This document shows, piece after piece, positions 25,006 to 34,395 of a stretch of DNA of 64,000 nucleotides. The stretch comes from RUG12461 sp045657665. GTDB taxonomy: Bacteria; Bacillota; Clostridia; Lachnospirales; Lachnospiraceae. The position numbers and the translations under genes were made by a program. Location of the stretch: positions 1 through 64,000 of the forward strand of contig JAZOTN010000033.1 in NCBI GenBank assembly GCA_045657665.1. The letters run 5' to 3'. The notes under the pieces were generated by a model that was not told the DNA's origin, searched no databases, and saw only the letters and a program-made list of their open reading frames with translations. The stretch's first letter is position 1. Every line of letters starts with the position of its first letter.

Positions 25006-27201
25006 ATGAAAAGCTGGTATGAAGAGCAGATAGAACTGCGAAAAAGCAACGATATACAGGCGTTTGAGGATTCCTGCCTCCGGATCGCGGATTCGGTCAT
25101 GGGGAGGAGTCTTTCCGCCGCGCTTTCCAGTGAGCGTGAACAGGCAACGGACGCCATCAGCCAGGTCCTCAAATATTATCACGTAAAGATGAGAGAGGTT
25201 CCGGAAAAGCTTACATCGATCGAGGAGGTTCTGGAATATCTTCTGCGTCCCTACGGCATTATGACAAGACAGGTGACGCTGCGAAAGGATTTCCGGAAGG
25301 ATGCTTCCGGCGCGATGCTCACAACCTTTGCGGAAAGCGGCAAGCCGGTTGCACTGATTCCGGCAGGCCCCAGCTCATACAAGTATCTCAATCCGTCCGC
25401 AGGGAAGATGACGAAGGTCACTGCTTCTTCGGAAAAGCTCTTTTCAGAGGAAGCGATCGCCTTTTATAAACCGTTCCCCACCAAGTCCATGAATCTGAAG
25501 GACCTGTACGGATATCTTTTTGCAAACATTGACCGGAACAGTATTATAGGATATGTCGGGTTTGCACTGATGGCAACCCTTGTCGGGATGCTCATCCCGT
25601 GGATCAACAGTCTTCTGTTTTCGGATATCACGGCAATGAAGAACGTATCGGCACTTGCAGCCATTGCGGTTTTCATGATCTGCGTATCGATCTCAAGCCT
25701 GCTGTTCGGAACCGTGCAGGAGCTTTTCCTTCGCAGGATCACACAGAAGATCAGCATGAATATCGAATCGGCAACGATGATGCGGATCCTGTCGCTCCCG
25801 AGTTCTTTTTTCACAAAATACACCTCCGGTGATCTTGCGAGAAGAGTAGAGAATGTGAGCTTTCTTGTGTATGAGATCCTGAATCTGGTCACGACAAGCT
25901 TCACAACCGCACTGTTCTCCTTCATCTATATCTTCCAGATCCGGTCCTTTGCTCCGGCGCTTTCGACCCCGGCATTTATCGTCGCGGCGCTGCAGATGAT
26001 CACCATCATAGCGGTTTTTGTGATACGATCGCGGATCAACAAGACACAGATGGAGCTTGCTGCAAAGGAAAGCGGTCTTTCCTATTCCTTTATGACAGGT
26101 GTTGAAAAGATCAAGCTCTCCGGAGCGGAGCGCAGGGCTTTTTCAAAATGGGCAAACGCTTATGCGGCGCAGTCAAAGTATATGTATGATCCGCCATTGT
26201 TCGTGAAGGTTTTTCCGGCCATTATCACGGCGGTATCCCTTACGGGCACGATGATCATTTACTATCTTGCAATCCGAACCGAGGTCGACATCTCGCAGTA
26301 TTATGCGTTCAATGCTGCCTTTGCCATGGTAAACGGAGCGTTCACGACGCTTGTTCCGATGATAGAGCCGGCGGCGCAGATCGCACCGACCTTTGAACTC
26401 ATACGCTCGATCATCGAGGCGGAACCTGAGATCGCCGAGGACAAACCGGTGATCGAAAAACTCTCCGGCGGGATCGAGCTTAACAATGTCACGTTCCGAT
26501 ACAGTGAGGACATGCCGCCTGTTATCAATGACCTGAGCTTAAAGATCCGGCCGGGGCAGTATGTCGCGATCACGGGAAAGACGGGATGCGGCAAGAGCAC
26601 GCTCATGCGTATCATGCTGGGCTTTGAGAAGCCTCAGAAGGGTGCAGTGTATTATGACGGACGCGACCTCAGCAGGATCGACCTGAAGTCCCTCCGTTCG
26701 AAGATCGGTACCGTGATGCAAAACGGCACTCTTTTCATGGGTGATATCTATTCCAATATCGTCATCTCGGCACCGCGGCTGACCCTTGACGATGCATGGG
26801 AAGCGGCGGAAATGGCAGGGATCGCCGATGATATCAGACAGATGCCCATGAACATGTTTACGATCATCGGGGAAGGCGCAGGAGGGATATCGGGCGGTCA
26901 GAAGCAGAGGATCATGATCGCGCGGGCCATCGCTCCGAAACCAAAGATCCTGATGTTCGATGAGGCTACGAATGCGCTTGATAATATCACACAAAAGCAG
27001 GTATCCGAATCCCTTGATGCCCTGAAATGTACTCGGGTAGTCATTGCGCACAGACTTTCTACGATCAGGAACTGCGACCGGATCATCGTACTTGATGAAG
27101 GAAAGATCGTGGAAGACGGATCCTATGACGAGCTTATCGCAAAGAACGGGTACTTTGCCGAACTCGTAAAGCGTCAACAGGTAGAGCGAAAAGGCGCTTA
27201 G
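25006..27201 (+). CDS. NHLM-type ABC transporter, partner ATP-binding/permease subunit
   Basis: 731 residues, 10 bp after the preceding exporter gene, with GGGGAAG before the ATG. The N-terminal ~170 residues are a soluble domain characteristic of the partner subunit (IEEVLEYLLRPYGIMTRQV ... FYKPFPTKSMNLKDL), without peptidase residues. Six membrane helices (~180-460) and an ATPase follow: Walker A GKTGCGKST, signature GGISGGQKQRIMIARAI, Walker B ILMFDEATNALD. Presumably it forms a heterodimer with the C39-containing subunit. Confidence 0.9.
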   Translation: MKSWYEEQIELRKSNDIQAFEDSCLRIADSVMGRSLSAALSSEREQATDAISQVLKYYHVKMREVPEKLTSIEEVLEYLLRPYGIMTRQVTLRKDFRKDASGAMLTTFAESGKPVALIPAGPSSYKYLNPSAGKMTKVTASSEKLFSEEAIAFYKPFPTKSMNLKDLYGYLFANIDRNSIIGYVGFALMATLVGMLIPWINSLLFSDITAMKNVSALAAIAVFMICVSISSLLFGTVQELFLRRITQKISMNIESATMMRILSLPSSFFTKYTSGDLARRVENVSFLVYEILNLVTTSFTTALFSFIYIFQIRSFAPALSTPAFIVAALQMITIIAVFVIRSRINKTQMELAAKESGLSYSFMTGVEKIKLSGAERRAFSKWANAYAAQSKYMYDPPLFVKVFPAIITAVSLTGTMIIYYLAIRTEVDISQYYAFNAAFAMVNGAFTTLVPMIEPAAQIAPTFELIRSIIEAEPEIAEDKPVIEKLSGGIELNNVTFRYSEDMPPVINDLSLKIRPGQYVAITGKTGCGKSTLMRIMLGFEKPQKGAVYYDGRDLSRIDLKSLRSKIGTVMQNGTLFMGDIYSNIVISAPRLTLDDAWEAAEMAGIADDIRQMPMNMFTIIGEGAGGISGGQKQRIMIARAIAPKPKILMFDEATNALDNITQKQVSESLDALKCTRVVIAHRLSTIRNCDRIIVLDEGKIVEDGSYDELIAKNGYFAELVKRQQVERKGA

Positions 27202-27209
27202 CGATCAGC

Positions 27210-27349
27210 GAATACGAGCTGCAGCCCTTTCCGGGAGACAAGCTGTTCGTATTAATGTCCACGACGCTGTGAACGCTTTTGTGAACGGCGCCGAACAGTT
27301 TGATGATCTGACGATGCTCTGTCTGGAATATAAGGGAAAAAGTAAATAG
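27210..27349 (+). pseudogene. Decayed C-terminus of a SpoIIE/PP2C phosphatase
   Basis: After the ABC gene one frame reads ELQPFPGDKLFVL, the strand typical of SpoIIE-type phosphatases, and then a stop. A second frame continues VHDAVNAFVNGAEQFDDLTMLCLEYKG to a stop at 27349, the standard C-terminal motif of this family. The two parts are joined by a deletion and frameshift, and the N-terminal part is gone. A similar relic follows the second ABC pair. Confidence 0.75.
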
Positions 27350-27418
27350 AGGGTTGAGAGGGCCGGGGTGTAATACCCTTATGCTTTTTGAACCATCTAT
27401 CAGGAAAGTGTGAATGTG

Positions 27419-29572
27419 ATGCCCAAAAAGATCAAAACTATGCTTGCGCCGCAACCCTCAGAATTCGGTTCCACCTGTCTTGCAATGCTCCTATCATATT
27501 ATGGCATCCGGGTGTCTTTGTTTCAGACAGCCAAGGCCTGTATGATCACACCGGACGGCTGCACGATCAAGCAGCTGAGAAATGGTGCCGCTGAGCTAGG
27601 CGCGTCATCCGAAGTGGTAGAAGCGGATCTGTCCATGTTGATGCAAAAAAAAGAGCCCTGCATTGTTACGGTGGAGGGTCAGTATGCTGTGTTGGAACGG
27701 CTTACCGCAAAAGCAGCAGTGCTGGAGACACCGGATCGGGGACGCATCAAAATGAAGACGGACGAGTTTTGGCGTGCCTGCGGAAAAGAGGCGTTTTATC
27801 TGGCAGTGCAGGCGTCTGCAGTTAAGGACCGTGTTAAGAAGATGTCTGTTGGCCGTTATGCGCTTTCACTTATCACCGGTGAAAATTTTTATGATGCACT
27901 TCTATATGGCTGCGTTCTGCTTGTTATTTCCATTCTTCTTGCCTTAATCCCGCATTTGACCAGTGCGATCACGGACGCTATCTTTTCCGGCGGCGGTTCG
28001 GATGGGTCTCACTTGTTTGAACAACAACTAATAGGGGCATTGATCTGTATGATGATGCTGATCCTTTTGGAGCTATTATGTATTCCGATCTTTGCACAGT
28101 TTTCCGCAAAGGTGACGATCGGCTGCCGAAAAAATTTCCTCTGGTCGGCGATCAATCTCCCGATGGATTTCTATCAGATCCGTTCGGACGGTTTCTTTAT
28201 GGAAAGCGCCGAACAGGTGATAGAAGTCGGATATTTTCTCTCAAAAGAGATTGTAGACGTGCTGCTGCGGCCGATACTTGCGGTGGGACTTCTGGTGATG
28301 ATGGCTTTCGTGTCCCTCCCATGTACCATTGTGGTCGCCGCTGCTGTTGTGGTTATGGGAGGCGCGAGCCTGATTTCTGCAAAGTTTGAGGACCATCAGG
28401 GAAGGATCGTCTTTTATAACCAGTGCAAAGAAAGCAACTTTTTGATGTCGGGACTGAAAGCGATCCGCAGCATCCGGAACTCCGGATCGGAATTCGTTTT
28501 TTTCCGGGATTATGTGAAGCTGAACAGGGAATCGGCAAAAGCGTTGAGGCCGTACAAAGGGATTCAGAAGGTTTTTGCCATTTTGCCGGCGGCGTTCGGA
28601 AATCTGGCGAAGCTTGCACTCATACTGATCGGTGTATACAGTATCTTCCGCGGTACGCTCACATTCGGCGGACTGGTCTATGTGCATGGTCTCTATTGCG
28701 TTGTACAGGAGTATATCCGGACAGCTATTTTCTCCGGACAAAAGCTCATGAGTATGAAATACAAGATAGAGAATATGCAGGAGGTCTGCGAGGCAAAAGA
28801 GAAGGAAGACGAAGATACAGAATCTGCGGCGCAGCAGGAAAAGCTTGAGAAGCTGAGAGGGAAGATAGAGGTGTCGCATATCAGCTTCGGATACAACCGT
28901 TTCGGGAAAAAGATCCTGGATGATATCAATATGGAGATACCGGCAGGAAGCAGTGTTGCAATTGTCGGTGCTTCCGGGAGCGGTAAGACCACATTGAAAA
29001 AGCTCCTTACCGGCAGATATGAACCCTGGGAAGGACAGATCCTTTATGACGGAACCGACTGCAAGAATATTCCCGCCCCGGTGATGACAAACTCCATTGC
29101 TTCGGTTGATCAGCAGATCATCATGTTCGAAGACAGCGTGATGAACAATATCAAGATGTGGGATACGACGCAAATGGATGCGGATGCGATCCTGGCTGCG
29201 CGGGATTCGGAGATCCATGAGGAGATCATCCTCCGTGAGGGCAGATACAGTTCTCTGATCGAAGAGGATGGAGGAAACTATTCCGGTGGTCAGCGCCAGC
29301 GTATCGAGATCGCCCGAGCTCTTTCCATGGATCCTTCGATCCTAGTCATGGATGAGGCAACAAGTGCATTGGATACGGTTGTGGAAAAACATATCGTGGA
29401 TCATGTGAGGGCAAGAGGCATTACTACCATTGTGATCGCGCATCGGCTGTCCACAATCCGCAGCTGCGACCGGATCTATGTGATGGATCAGGGACGTATC
29501 GTAGACAGCGGTACTCATGACGAACTGATGCAGAGCTGTGAGCTTTACCGAAAGCTTGTGACACTGGAGTAA
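27419..29572 (+). CDS. NHLM-type ABC exporter with a degenerate, catalytically dead C39 domain
   Basis: 717 residues from the ATG at 27419; two GTG codons just upstream are alternatives. The N-terminal ~140 residues align with the C39 domain of the first exporter, but the catalytic Cys is Phe16 (SEFGSTCLAML), the His position is Tyr (GQYAVLE) and the Asp position is Thr (LETPDRG). It can therefore not cleave leaders but might still bind them, as in HlyB-type C39-like domains. The membrane domain and ATPase are intact (GASGSGKTT; NYSGGQRQRIEIARAL; ILVMDEATSALD). Paired with the next gene. A duplicate of the 22797-27201 pair that has diverged. Confidence 0.9.
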   Translation: MPKKIKTMLAPQPSEFGSTCLAMLLSYYGIRVSLFQTAKACMITPDGCTIKQLRNGAAELGASSEVVEADLSMLMQKKEPCIVTVEGQYAVLERLTAKAAVLETPDRGRIKMKTDEFWRACGKEAFYLAVQASAVKDRVKKMSVGRYALSLITGENFYDALLYGCVLLVISILLALIPHLTSAITDAIFSGGGSDGSHLFEQQLIGALICMMMLILLELLCIPIFAQFSAKVTIGCRKNFLWSAINLPMDFYQIRSDGFFMESAEQVIEVGYFLSKEIVDVLLRPILAVGLLVMMAFVSLPCTIVVAAAVVVMGGASLISAKFEDHQGRIVFYNQCKESNFLMSGLKAIRSIRNSGSEFVFFRDYVKLNRESAKALRPYKGIQKVFAILPAAFGNLAKLALILIGVYSIFRGTLTFGGLVYVHGLYCVVQEYIRTAIFSGQKLMSMKYKIENMQEVCEAKEKEDEDTESAAQQEKLEKLRGKIEVSHISFGYNRFGKKILDDINMEIPAGSSVAIVGASGSGKTTLKKLLTGRYEPWEGQILYDGTDCKNIPAPVMTNSIASVDQQIIMFEDSVMNNIKMWDTTQMDADAILAARDSEIHEEIILREGRYSSLIEEDGGNYSGGQRQRIEIARALSMDPSILVMDEATSALDTVVEKHIVDHVRARGITTIVIAHRLSTIRSCDRIYVMDQGRIVDSGTHDELMQSCELYRKLVTLE

Positions 29573-29584
29573 AGAGGAAACGTT

Positions 29585-31726
29585 ATGGGCAATATATTTA
29601 CACAACAGATCGCGGCAAGAGCAAAAGCGGATGATGCGATGCGAAGGAAGGCAGATGAACTGATCGAAGGCGCTGCCGGCAGAAATCCTTCCAATGATGT
29701 TCTGGGAGCTCTGCACTCCAATGAGAGCGCATTGAACCGAATCCTTTTACTTTGCGGTATAGAAAAAGAAAAGCTGAACGATCTGGAAAAAGAGGATATT
29801 CTGTTCACACGCCTGGATGATGATCCGAAATGGTATCTCGATCAGACCGGTTATTGTATCGGAGTGAGAGAGGATGGAGAATACATTGCGCTGCTCCCCG
29901 GGGTAATGAAAGGATATTATTATCTGAACGGGAGCACTAAGCATAAGGTCAATAAAAAGAACGTCGGGCAATTCACGCGCGTTTACAGTCTCTGCCGGCT
30001 GCTGCCAGAAAAAAAGCTGACGATATTTCAGCTGCTGAAATATCTCCTCAGCTTTATGCGTAAGAAAGCGTTGGTACTTTATATCATGATCACGCTTCTG
30101 GCCGGCATACTCGGGCTGATCTTCCCGCGGCTGACAAGCATCCTTCTTACGGAGGCACAGAATCTGAACGGCGGTTCATTTAAGAAGTTTCTGATCCTCG
30201 CATTGCTCTGCGTTTCCGCTGAACTGATCAGACTGTTTCTCAATGCCGGCCTTGCTTATTATGAGAGCGTCTATACGAACATGGTAAGCTGCAATGTCAA
30301 AAATGCGGCTCTGACCAGGTATTTGGAGGAAGCGGGGAATCCGAATTTCCAGCGGAGTGCTGCAAACGTTTGGACAGCGATCAACACTACGCTGCCGGAA
30401 TTCACAGAAAATCTGGTCGGTTCGGGACTTGCCATGCTGCCACATCTGGTATTTGTACTCTGTTATTGCGGAGCATCGTGGTTCTTTCTGCGTGTGCAAA
30501 GTGTATGGATGTTTCTTATGCTGGGGCTGCTTGCCCTTGCAATATGGGGTATTAATAAAGGCTATGATCTATGGTATAAGTCCATGATACAAAACCGGAT
30601 CAAAGGGGACCATGTGCTGTTCCAGGTGTTTAAAGGGATCGAAAAGATCCGAAGCAGGGAAGCGCAGAAACGGATCTACCTAAAATGGTCCAGAAAATAT
30701 TCCGAGGAAGCATTCGCGGATAAGCAGCGAAAAAAGTATAATCAGGCATCGACAGGGGCACAGGATCTCATCACGCCCGTTCTTACTATAGTGCTGATCT
30801 TAGTCATGCTGAATGCCGACATCAGCTATTCTGCTTTTATGACAGGATCCCTACTTGCAGGACTTCTCGGCGGGCAGATTTCTGATCTGATCTTCTGTGT
30901 TGAGCGGATGGTGAATTCCAAGTCTCTCTGGGAGAACATTTCGTTTCTGTTCGCAGGGAAACAGCAGATCGAAAAAAAGATGATGTGTACAGGGTTTTCC
31001 GGTGAGCTTTCCGTCAACAAGTTGTCCTTTGCCTATCCCGGAATGGAGCGTCTGCTGGATGGAATTTCTTTTCATGTAAAACCCGGTGAATATGTCGGGA
31101 TCGTGGGCATGTCCGGCTGCGGGAAAAGCACGCTTCTTCGACTTCTTCTCGGCATCCTTAACCCGAGCAGGGGTGAGATCAATTACGGGCGCTATGAACT
31201 CTCCGGTACGGATCAACGCACGATCCTCCGAAATATGGGTATCGTACTGCAAAATGAATCCCTGATCCCTGGCACGATCCGTCAGAACATGATGATGCAG
31301 CCGCGGCCGGTCACAGAAGAAGAGATCTGGGAGACACTGGAAAGTCTTAAGATCGCGGATCATGTACGCAGTTATCCTTACGGTCTGGATACGGAGATCG
31401 GTTCTTCGGGAGCGGCTATGTCTGGTGGGCAGATGCAAAAGCTGCTCATCGCGAGAGCGATCATATCGAAGCCGAAGATGATCATCTTTGACGAGGCGAC
31501 CAGTGCACTGGATAACGTTTCGCAGCGGGAAGTCAAGGAGGCGCTGGATGCCATGAACTGCACACGTATCGTTGTTGCACACCGTCTCTCTACGGTTAAG
31601 GACTGCGATCGGATCCTTTTGCTGGAAAAAGGACATATCACGCAGGAGGGAACCTACGACGAGTTGGTGAAGCAGGACGGCCTCTTTCGGGAGCTGGTGC
31701 TCTGCCAGACAGGGGAAGCTTTATGA
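29585..31726 (+). CDS. Second NHLM-type partner ABC transporter subunit
   Basis: 713 residues, 12 bp after the peptidase-dead exporter, ATG behind AGAGGAAACG. The N-terminal soluble domain (~1-150) is followed by six membrane segments and an ATPase with GMSGCGKST, AMSGGQMQKLLIARAI and MIIFDEATSALD. The signature has Q-M-Q in place of Q-R-Q. It resembles the 25006-27201 protein and would complete a second heterodimeric exporter. Its stop overlaps the start of a decayed phosphatase gene. Confidence 0.9.
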   Translation: MGNIFTQQIAARAKADDAMRRKADELIEGAAGRNPSNDVLGALHSNESALNRILLLCGIEKEKLNDLEKEDILFTRLDDDPKWYLDQTGYCIGVREDGEYIALLPGVMKGYYYLNGSTKHKVNKKNVGQFTRVYSLCRLLPEKKLTIFQLLKYLLSFMRKKALVLYIMITLLAGILGLIFPRLTSILLTEAQNLNGGSFKKFLILALLCVSAELIRLFLNAGLAYYESVYTNMVSCNVKNAALTRYLEEAGNPNFQRSAANVWTAINTTLPEFTENLVGSGLAMLPHLVFVLCYCGASWFFLRVQSVWMFLMLGLLALAIWGINKGYDLWYKSMIQNRIKGDHVLFQVFKGIEKIRSREAQKRIYLKWSRKYSEEAFADKQRKKYNQASTGAQDLITPVLTIVLILVMLNADISYSAFMTGSLLAGLLGGQISDLIFCVERMVNSKSLWENISFLFAGKQQIEKKMMCTGFSGELSVNKLSFAYPGMERLLDGISFHVKPGEYVGIVGMSGCGKSTLLRLLLGILNPSRGEINYGRYELSGTDQRTILRNMGIVLQNESLIPGTIRQNMMMQPRPVTEEEIWETLESLKIADHVRSYPYGLDTEIGSSGAAMSGGQMQKLLIARAIISKPKMIIFDEATSALDNVSQREVKEALDAMNCTRIVVAHRLSTVKDCDRILLLEKGHITQEGTYDELVKQDGLFRELVLCQTGEAL

Positions 31727-32088
31727 GTAAAGCGAGAAAAGAAAAGCGGAAAGGGATCCGGTATAAATATCTGAAACATGTCTGCAAGAACTCTGCAATA
31801 TGTGGATCAGGTAAAGATCTTCACGGCCGAAAAGGAGAGGATTGGTGTGGAACTGAACATGGCTACGGAGATCCAGGCCAGCCAGCTTCCGAGGCAGTTT
31901 CCCGCTTTCCCGGACCGCACGGAGTTCAGCCTCTATGCTAGCATGAATCCCGCGAGAGAAGTGGGCGGAGACTTTTATGATTTCTATCTGGTTGATGACG
32001 ATTACATTGCGATCTATGAAGATACTGTCTTTAAAGAACGCAAATATTTGATGATATTACGATGCTGTGTTTCCGGTATAATGGGTGA
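31723..32088 (+). pseudogene. Internally deleted SpoIIE/PP2C phosphatase gene
   Basis: An ATG overlapping the ABC stop begins KARKEKRKGIRYK. A shifted frame then carries the family N-terminus ERIGVELNMATEIQASQLPR ... MNPAREVGGDFYDFYLVDDD. Soon after, a third frame reads IFDDITMLCFRYNG to a stop at 32088, which is the family C-terminus. At least one frameshift and a large central deletion have destroyed the gene. An intact relative probably once belonged to each ABC pair as a regulator. Confidence 0.8.
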
Positions 32089-32102
32089 TGGGGAGTCTTC
32101 TC

Positions 32103-32870
32103 TTAATCCAGCCAAAACTCCACAGCTTTATCGATCCAGCCTTCGGCGATTGTTCCGGTTGCGGGGCCGACGCCGTGTTCAACACCCGGATAGATATGTG
32201 ATTCATGTCTGATCTGATGGCGTTTTAAAGCTTCGGTCATCAGCTTCGTATTGCGGGGCGAAACGGTAGAGTCCGCATCGCCGCACCAGATGAATGTCGG
32301 CGGATAGTTTTCATCGAGATTTGTATGAACGCTGCGGGCGAATGCATCCCGATCGCGTGCGTTTTTGCCAAGCAGATTATCCCGCGTTCCGGCATGGGTC
32401 AGAGCCTTTTCCAGAGTGATGACGGGATAGGTGAGGATCAGTGCGGCGGGCCTCGGAAGATTATATTTCGGATACCCCATACTCGTTGTTCCGAACGTTC
32501 CGACCAGATGGCCTCCGGCGGAAGCACCCCACACGGAATAGCCTTCCATAGTGATGTGATAAGATTCCGCCTTTGACATGATCTCTTTTATCGCACGCGC
32601 AAGATCATCCTGCGGATTCGGATAATGCGCTTTTCTTCCCACACGGTAATATACGATCACGCAGGAGATGCCTTTCCGGTTCAAGGCTTTTGCGATCGGC
32701 ACCCCCTCAATATAGCTGCATACATTTGCATAAGCGCCGCCCGGGCAGATCACGGCACATTTATGGATCTTTCCGTCACGGATCACAAAGCGTTCGTCGA
32801 GTCCGTATCCGCTTGGCCGAAGGGCATCTTTTACAAGTTGTATTCTGTCGATATCCGGTCTTTCTTGCAT
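32103..32870 (-). CDS. Alpha/beta-hydrolase, esterase type
   Basis: 255 residues from the ATG at 32870, which has GGAGG eight bases upstream; an ATG five codons earlier overlaps the previous stop. The fold is seen in CPGGAYANVCSYIEG (oxyanion loop), the nucleophile elbow WGASAGGHL (Ser), the Asp region FIWCGDADSTVSP and the His in YPGVEHGVG. This is the pattern of small cytoplasmic carboxyl/acetyl-esterases related to BD-FAE. It is the last gene of a five-gene minus-strand operon. Substrate unknown. Confidence 0.85.
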   Translation of the reverse strand: MQERPDIDRIQLVKDALRPSGYGLDERFVIRDGKIHKCAVICPGGAYANVCSYIEGVPIAKALNRKGISCVIVYYRVGRKAHYPNPQDDLARAIKEIMSKAESYHITMEGYSVWGASAGGHLVGTFGTTSMGYPKYNLPRPAALILTYPVITLEKALTHAGTRDNLLGKNARDRDAFARSVHTNLDENYPPTFIWCGDADSTVSPRNTKLMTEALKRHQIRHESHIYPGVEHGVGPATGTIAEGWIDKAVEFWLD

Positions 32871-32884
32871 GGTATTATCCTCCA

Positions 32885-34249
32885 TTATTTCATTGCTTCC
32901 TCATACAATTCTTCAAGCTTCTCGGGTGTCATTGAAACGGAATCATTATAGATCACCTCGCCGTTCCGGTTGATCACGATGGTCTGCGGAAGCACCTGCG
33001 AGCCGCCCAGCATGCCGAAGAGCTTCTCATCTTCACTGTCGATCGTGATCGGGAACTCCCAGTCCTTGTCCGCAAGAAACGCCTCCACATCTTCTGTGAC
33101 AAGCCCTGAGTGGATCGCAAGAACCGCTGCATCCGGATGCTCCTGATAAAACTTGTTAAAATACGGAAGCTCCTTGACACACGGCCCGCACCAGGTTGCC
33201 CAGAGATTGATGATCACCGGTTTTCCTGCTTGATCGCTAAGTCTGAATGTACTTCCGTCCAGACATTTCGCTTCAAGATCCGGAAGTGTCTCCAACGATT
33301 CCATAACGCTGACGGTTTCACCGGAAGCCGCATCCGTGCTCTTATCAATAAAGTTCGCCCATATCAGTAACGCAAGGAGCGCAGCGCCGAGAATACCCCA
33401 CAGAAGCTTTTTCGGTATCCGTATGATCTTTTTCCCGGCACGCATCGCGATCGCATCCTGCGCGCAGTCCGATACACAGTTTCCGCAGTGGATGCATTCA
33501 TGATCACCGACACGTTTTACATCCATTTTGCAGTTCCGCACGCATGCACCGCAGCCGTTGCACCTGTCTCGATCCACCTTCACCCCGATCACGGCGATCC
33601 TGTTGAATAATCCGTAGAGTGCACCGAGGGGACATAGAAACCGGCAGAACGCACGGTAGCAAAAAACACATAGGACGATGACTACGATCAGGATCACCAG
33701 CTTCTCCCGGAAAAGGACTCCCAGAAGGGAAAGAAGATCGGGGTTTTTAGGAAGCAAAAGCAAGGCTCCTTCCAGCGTGCCCGCCGGGCAGATGTATTTA
33801 CAGAAGGCGGGGACAGAGATCCCTTTTCCGATCCCGATACAGAGCGGGATTGCCACTGCAAACACCGCCAGGATCACATATTTGAGATACGACAGAGCCC
33901 TTGTTATGCGGCTCTTTTTGATCTTCGGGACAGGGATCTTATGAAGAAGCTCCTGGAGAAAGCCGAACGGACAAAGCCATCCGCAGATCGTGCGTCCGCA
34001 GAGAACACCGGAAAGAAGGATGATCCCTGCCACATAAAAGAGAGCGCTTTTATCCAAGGATGAAAGCGCATTCTGAAGAGAGCCCAAAGGGCAGGCCATA
34101 ACAGCGCCCGGGCAGGAATAACAGTTCAATCCGGGAACACAAACACCTTTTGTCGGGCCTTCAAAGATCTTCCCTTTTGCAAATCCTTTCAGATGGGCGT
34201 TATAAAGAAGCGCGCTGTAGAGCTGCAGGAGATGCCGTTTCCTATCCAA
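32885..34249 (-). CDS. 4Fe-4S membrane protein fused to a TlpA-like thioredoxin
   Basis: 454 residues if translation starts at the TTG at 34249, which overlaps the stop of the CD1871A gene; the open frame extends to 34315 but overlaps that gene. The NapH/CcoG-like membrane part (~15-215) has CVPGLNCYSCPG, CGWLCPFGFLQE and CRFLCPLGALYG. Two 4Fe-4S motifs follow (CNGCGACVRNC, CIHCGNCVSDC, ~225-265), then a membrane helix, and a thioredoxin domain with WATWCGPC and cis-Pro QVLPQTIV (~315-454). It could pass electrons from a quinol or ferredoxin side to an extracytoplasmic disulfide. Fusion is clear; partner unknown. Confidence 0.88.
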   Translation of the reverse strand: MDRKRHLLQLYSALLYNAHLKGFAKGKIFEGPTKGVCVPGLNCYSCPGAVMACPLGSLQNALSSLDKSALFYVAGIILLSGVLCGRTICGWLCPFGFLQELLHKIPVPKIKKSRITRALSYLKYVILAVFAVAIPLCIGIGKGISVPAFCKYICPAGTLEGALLLLPKNPDLLSLLGVLFREKLVILIVVIVLCVFCYRAFCRFLCPLGALYGLFNRIAVIGVKVDRDRCNGCGACVRNCKMDVKRVGDHECIHCGNCVSDCAQDAIAMRAGKKIIRIPKKLLWGILGAALLALLIWANFIDKSTDAASGETVSVMESLETLPDLEAKCLDGSTFRLSDQAGKPVIINLWATWCGPCVKELPYFNKFYQEHPDAAVLAIHSGLVTEDVEAFLADKDWEFPITIDSEDEKLFGMLGGSQVLPQTIVINRNGEVIYNDSVSMTPEKLEELYEEAMK

Positions 34250-34391
34250 GGCCGATACACTCCGAACAGATCTTGCTTGCTTTGATGAAGATATCCCGCA
34301 TCCCCCCGCCTGCAATACCGGCAGCGAGAAGCGCTGCTGCCGCCGAGAGGATCACGATGTTGATCACCAGACGCATCCTGTCTTTTGTCAT
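34242..34391 (-). CDS. CD1871A-family CXXC small membrane protein
   Basis: 49 residues; the start ATG is at 34391 and the stop TAG at 34242. One hydrophobic helix (LVINIVILSAAAALLAAGIA) is followed by IFIKASKICSECIGLG. The CxxC-Ile-Gly-Leu-Gly end marks this family, which in clostridia accompanies the 4Fe-4S/thioredoxin-type membrane protein encoded downstream. Its last bases overlap the TTG start of that gene, so the two are translationally coupled. Too short for default gene calling. Confidence 0.82.
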   Translation of the reverse strand: MTKDRMRLVINIVILSAAAALLAAGIAGGGMRDIFIKASKICSECIGLG

Positions 34392-34395
34392 AGCC

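Noticed and set aside
34250..34315. Longer N-terminus of the ferredoxin-thioredoxin fusion
   Set aside because: It would overlap the CD1871A gene; the family start corresponds to the TTG at 34249.
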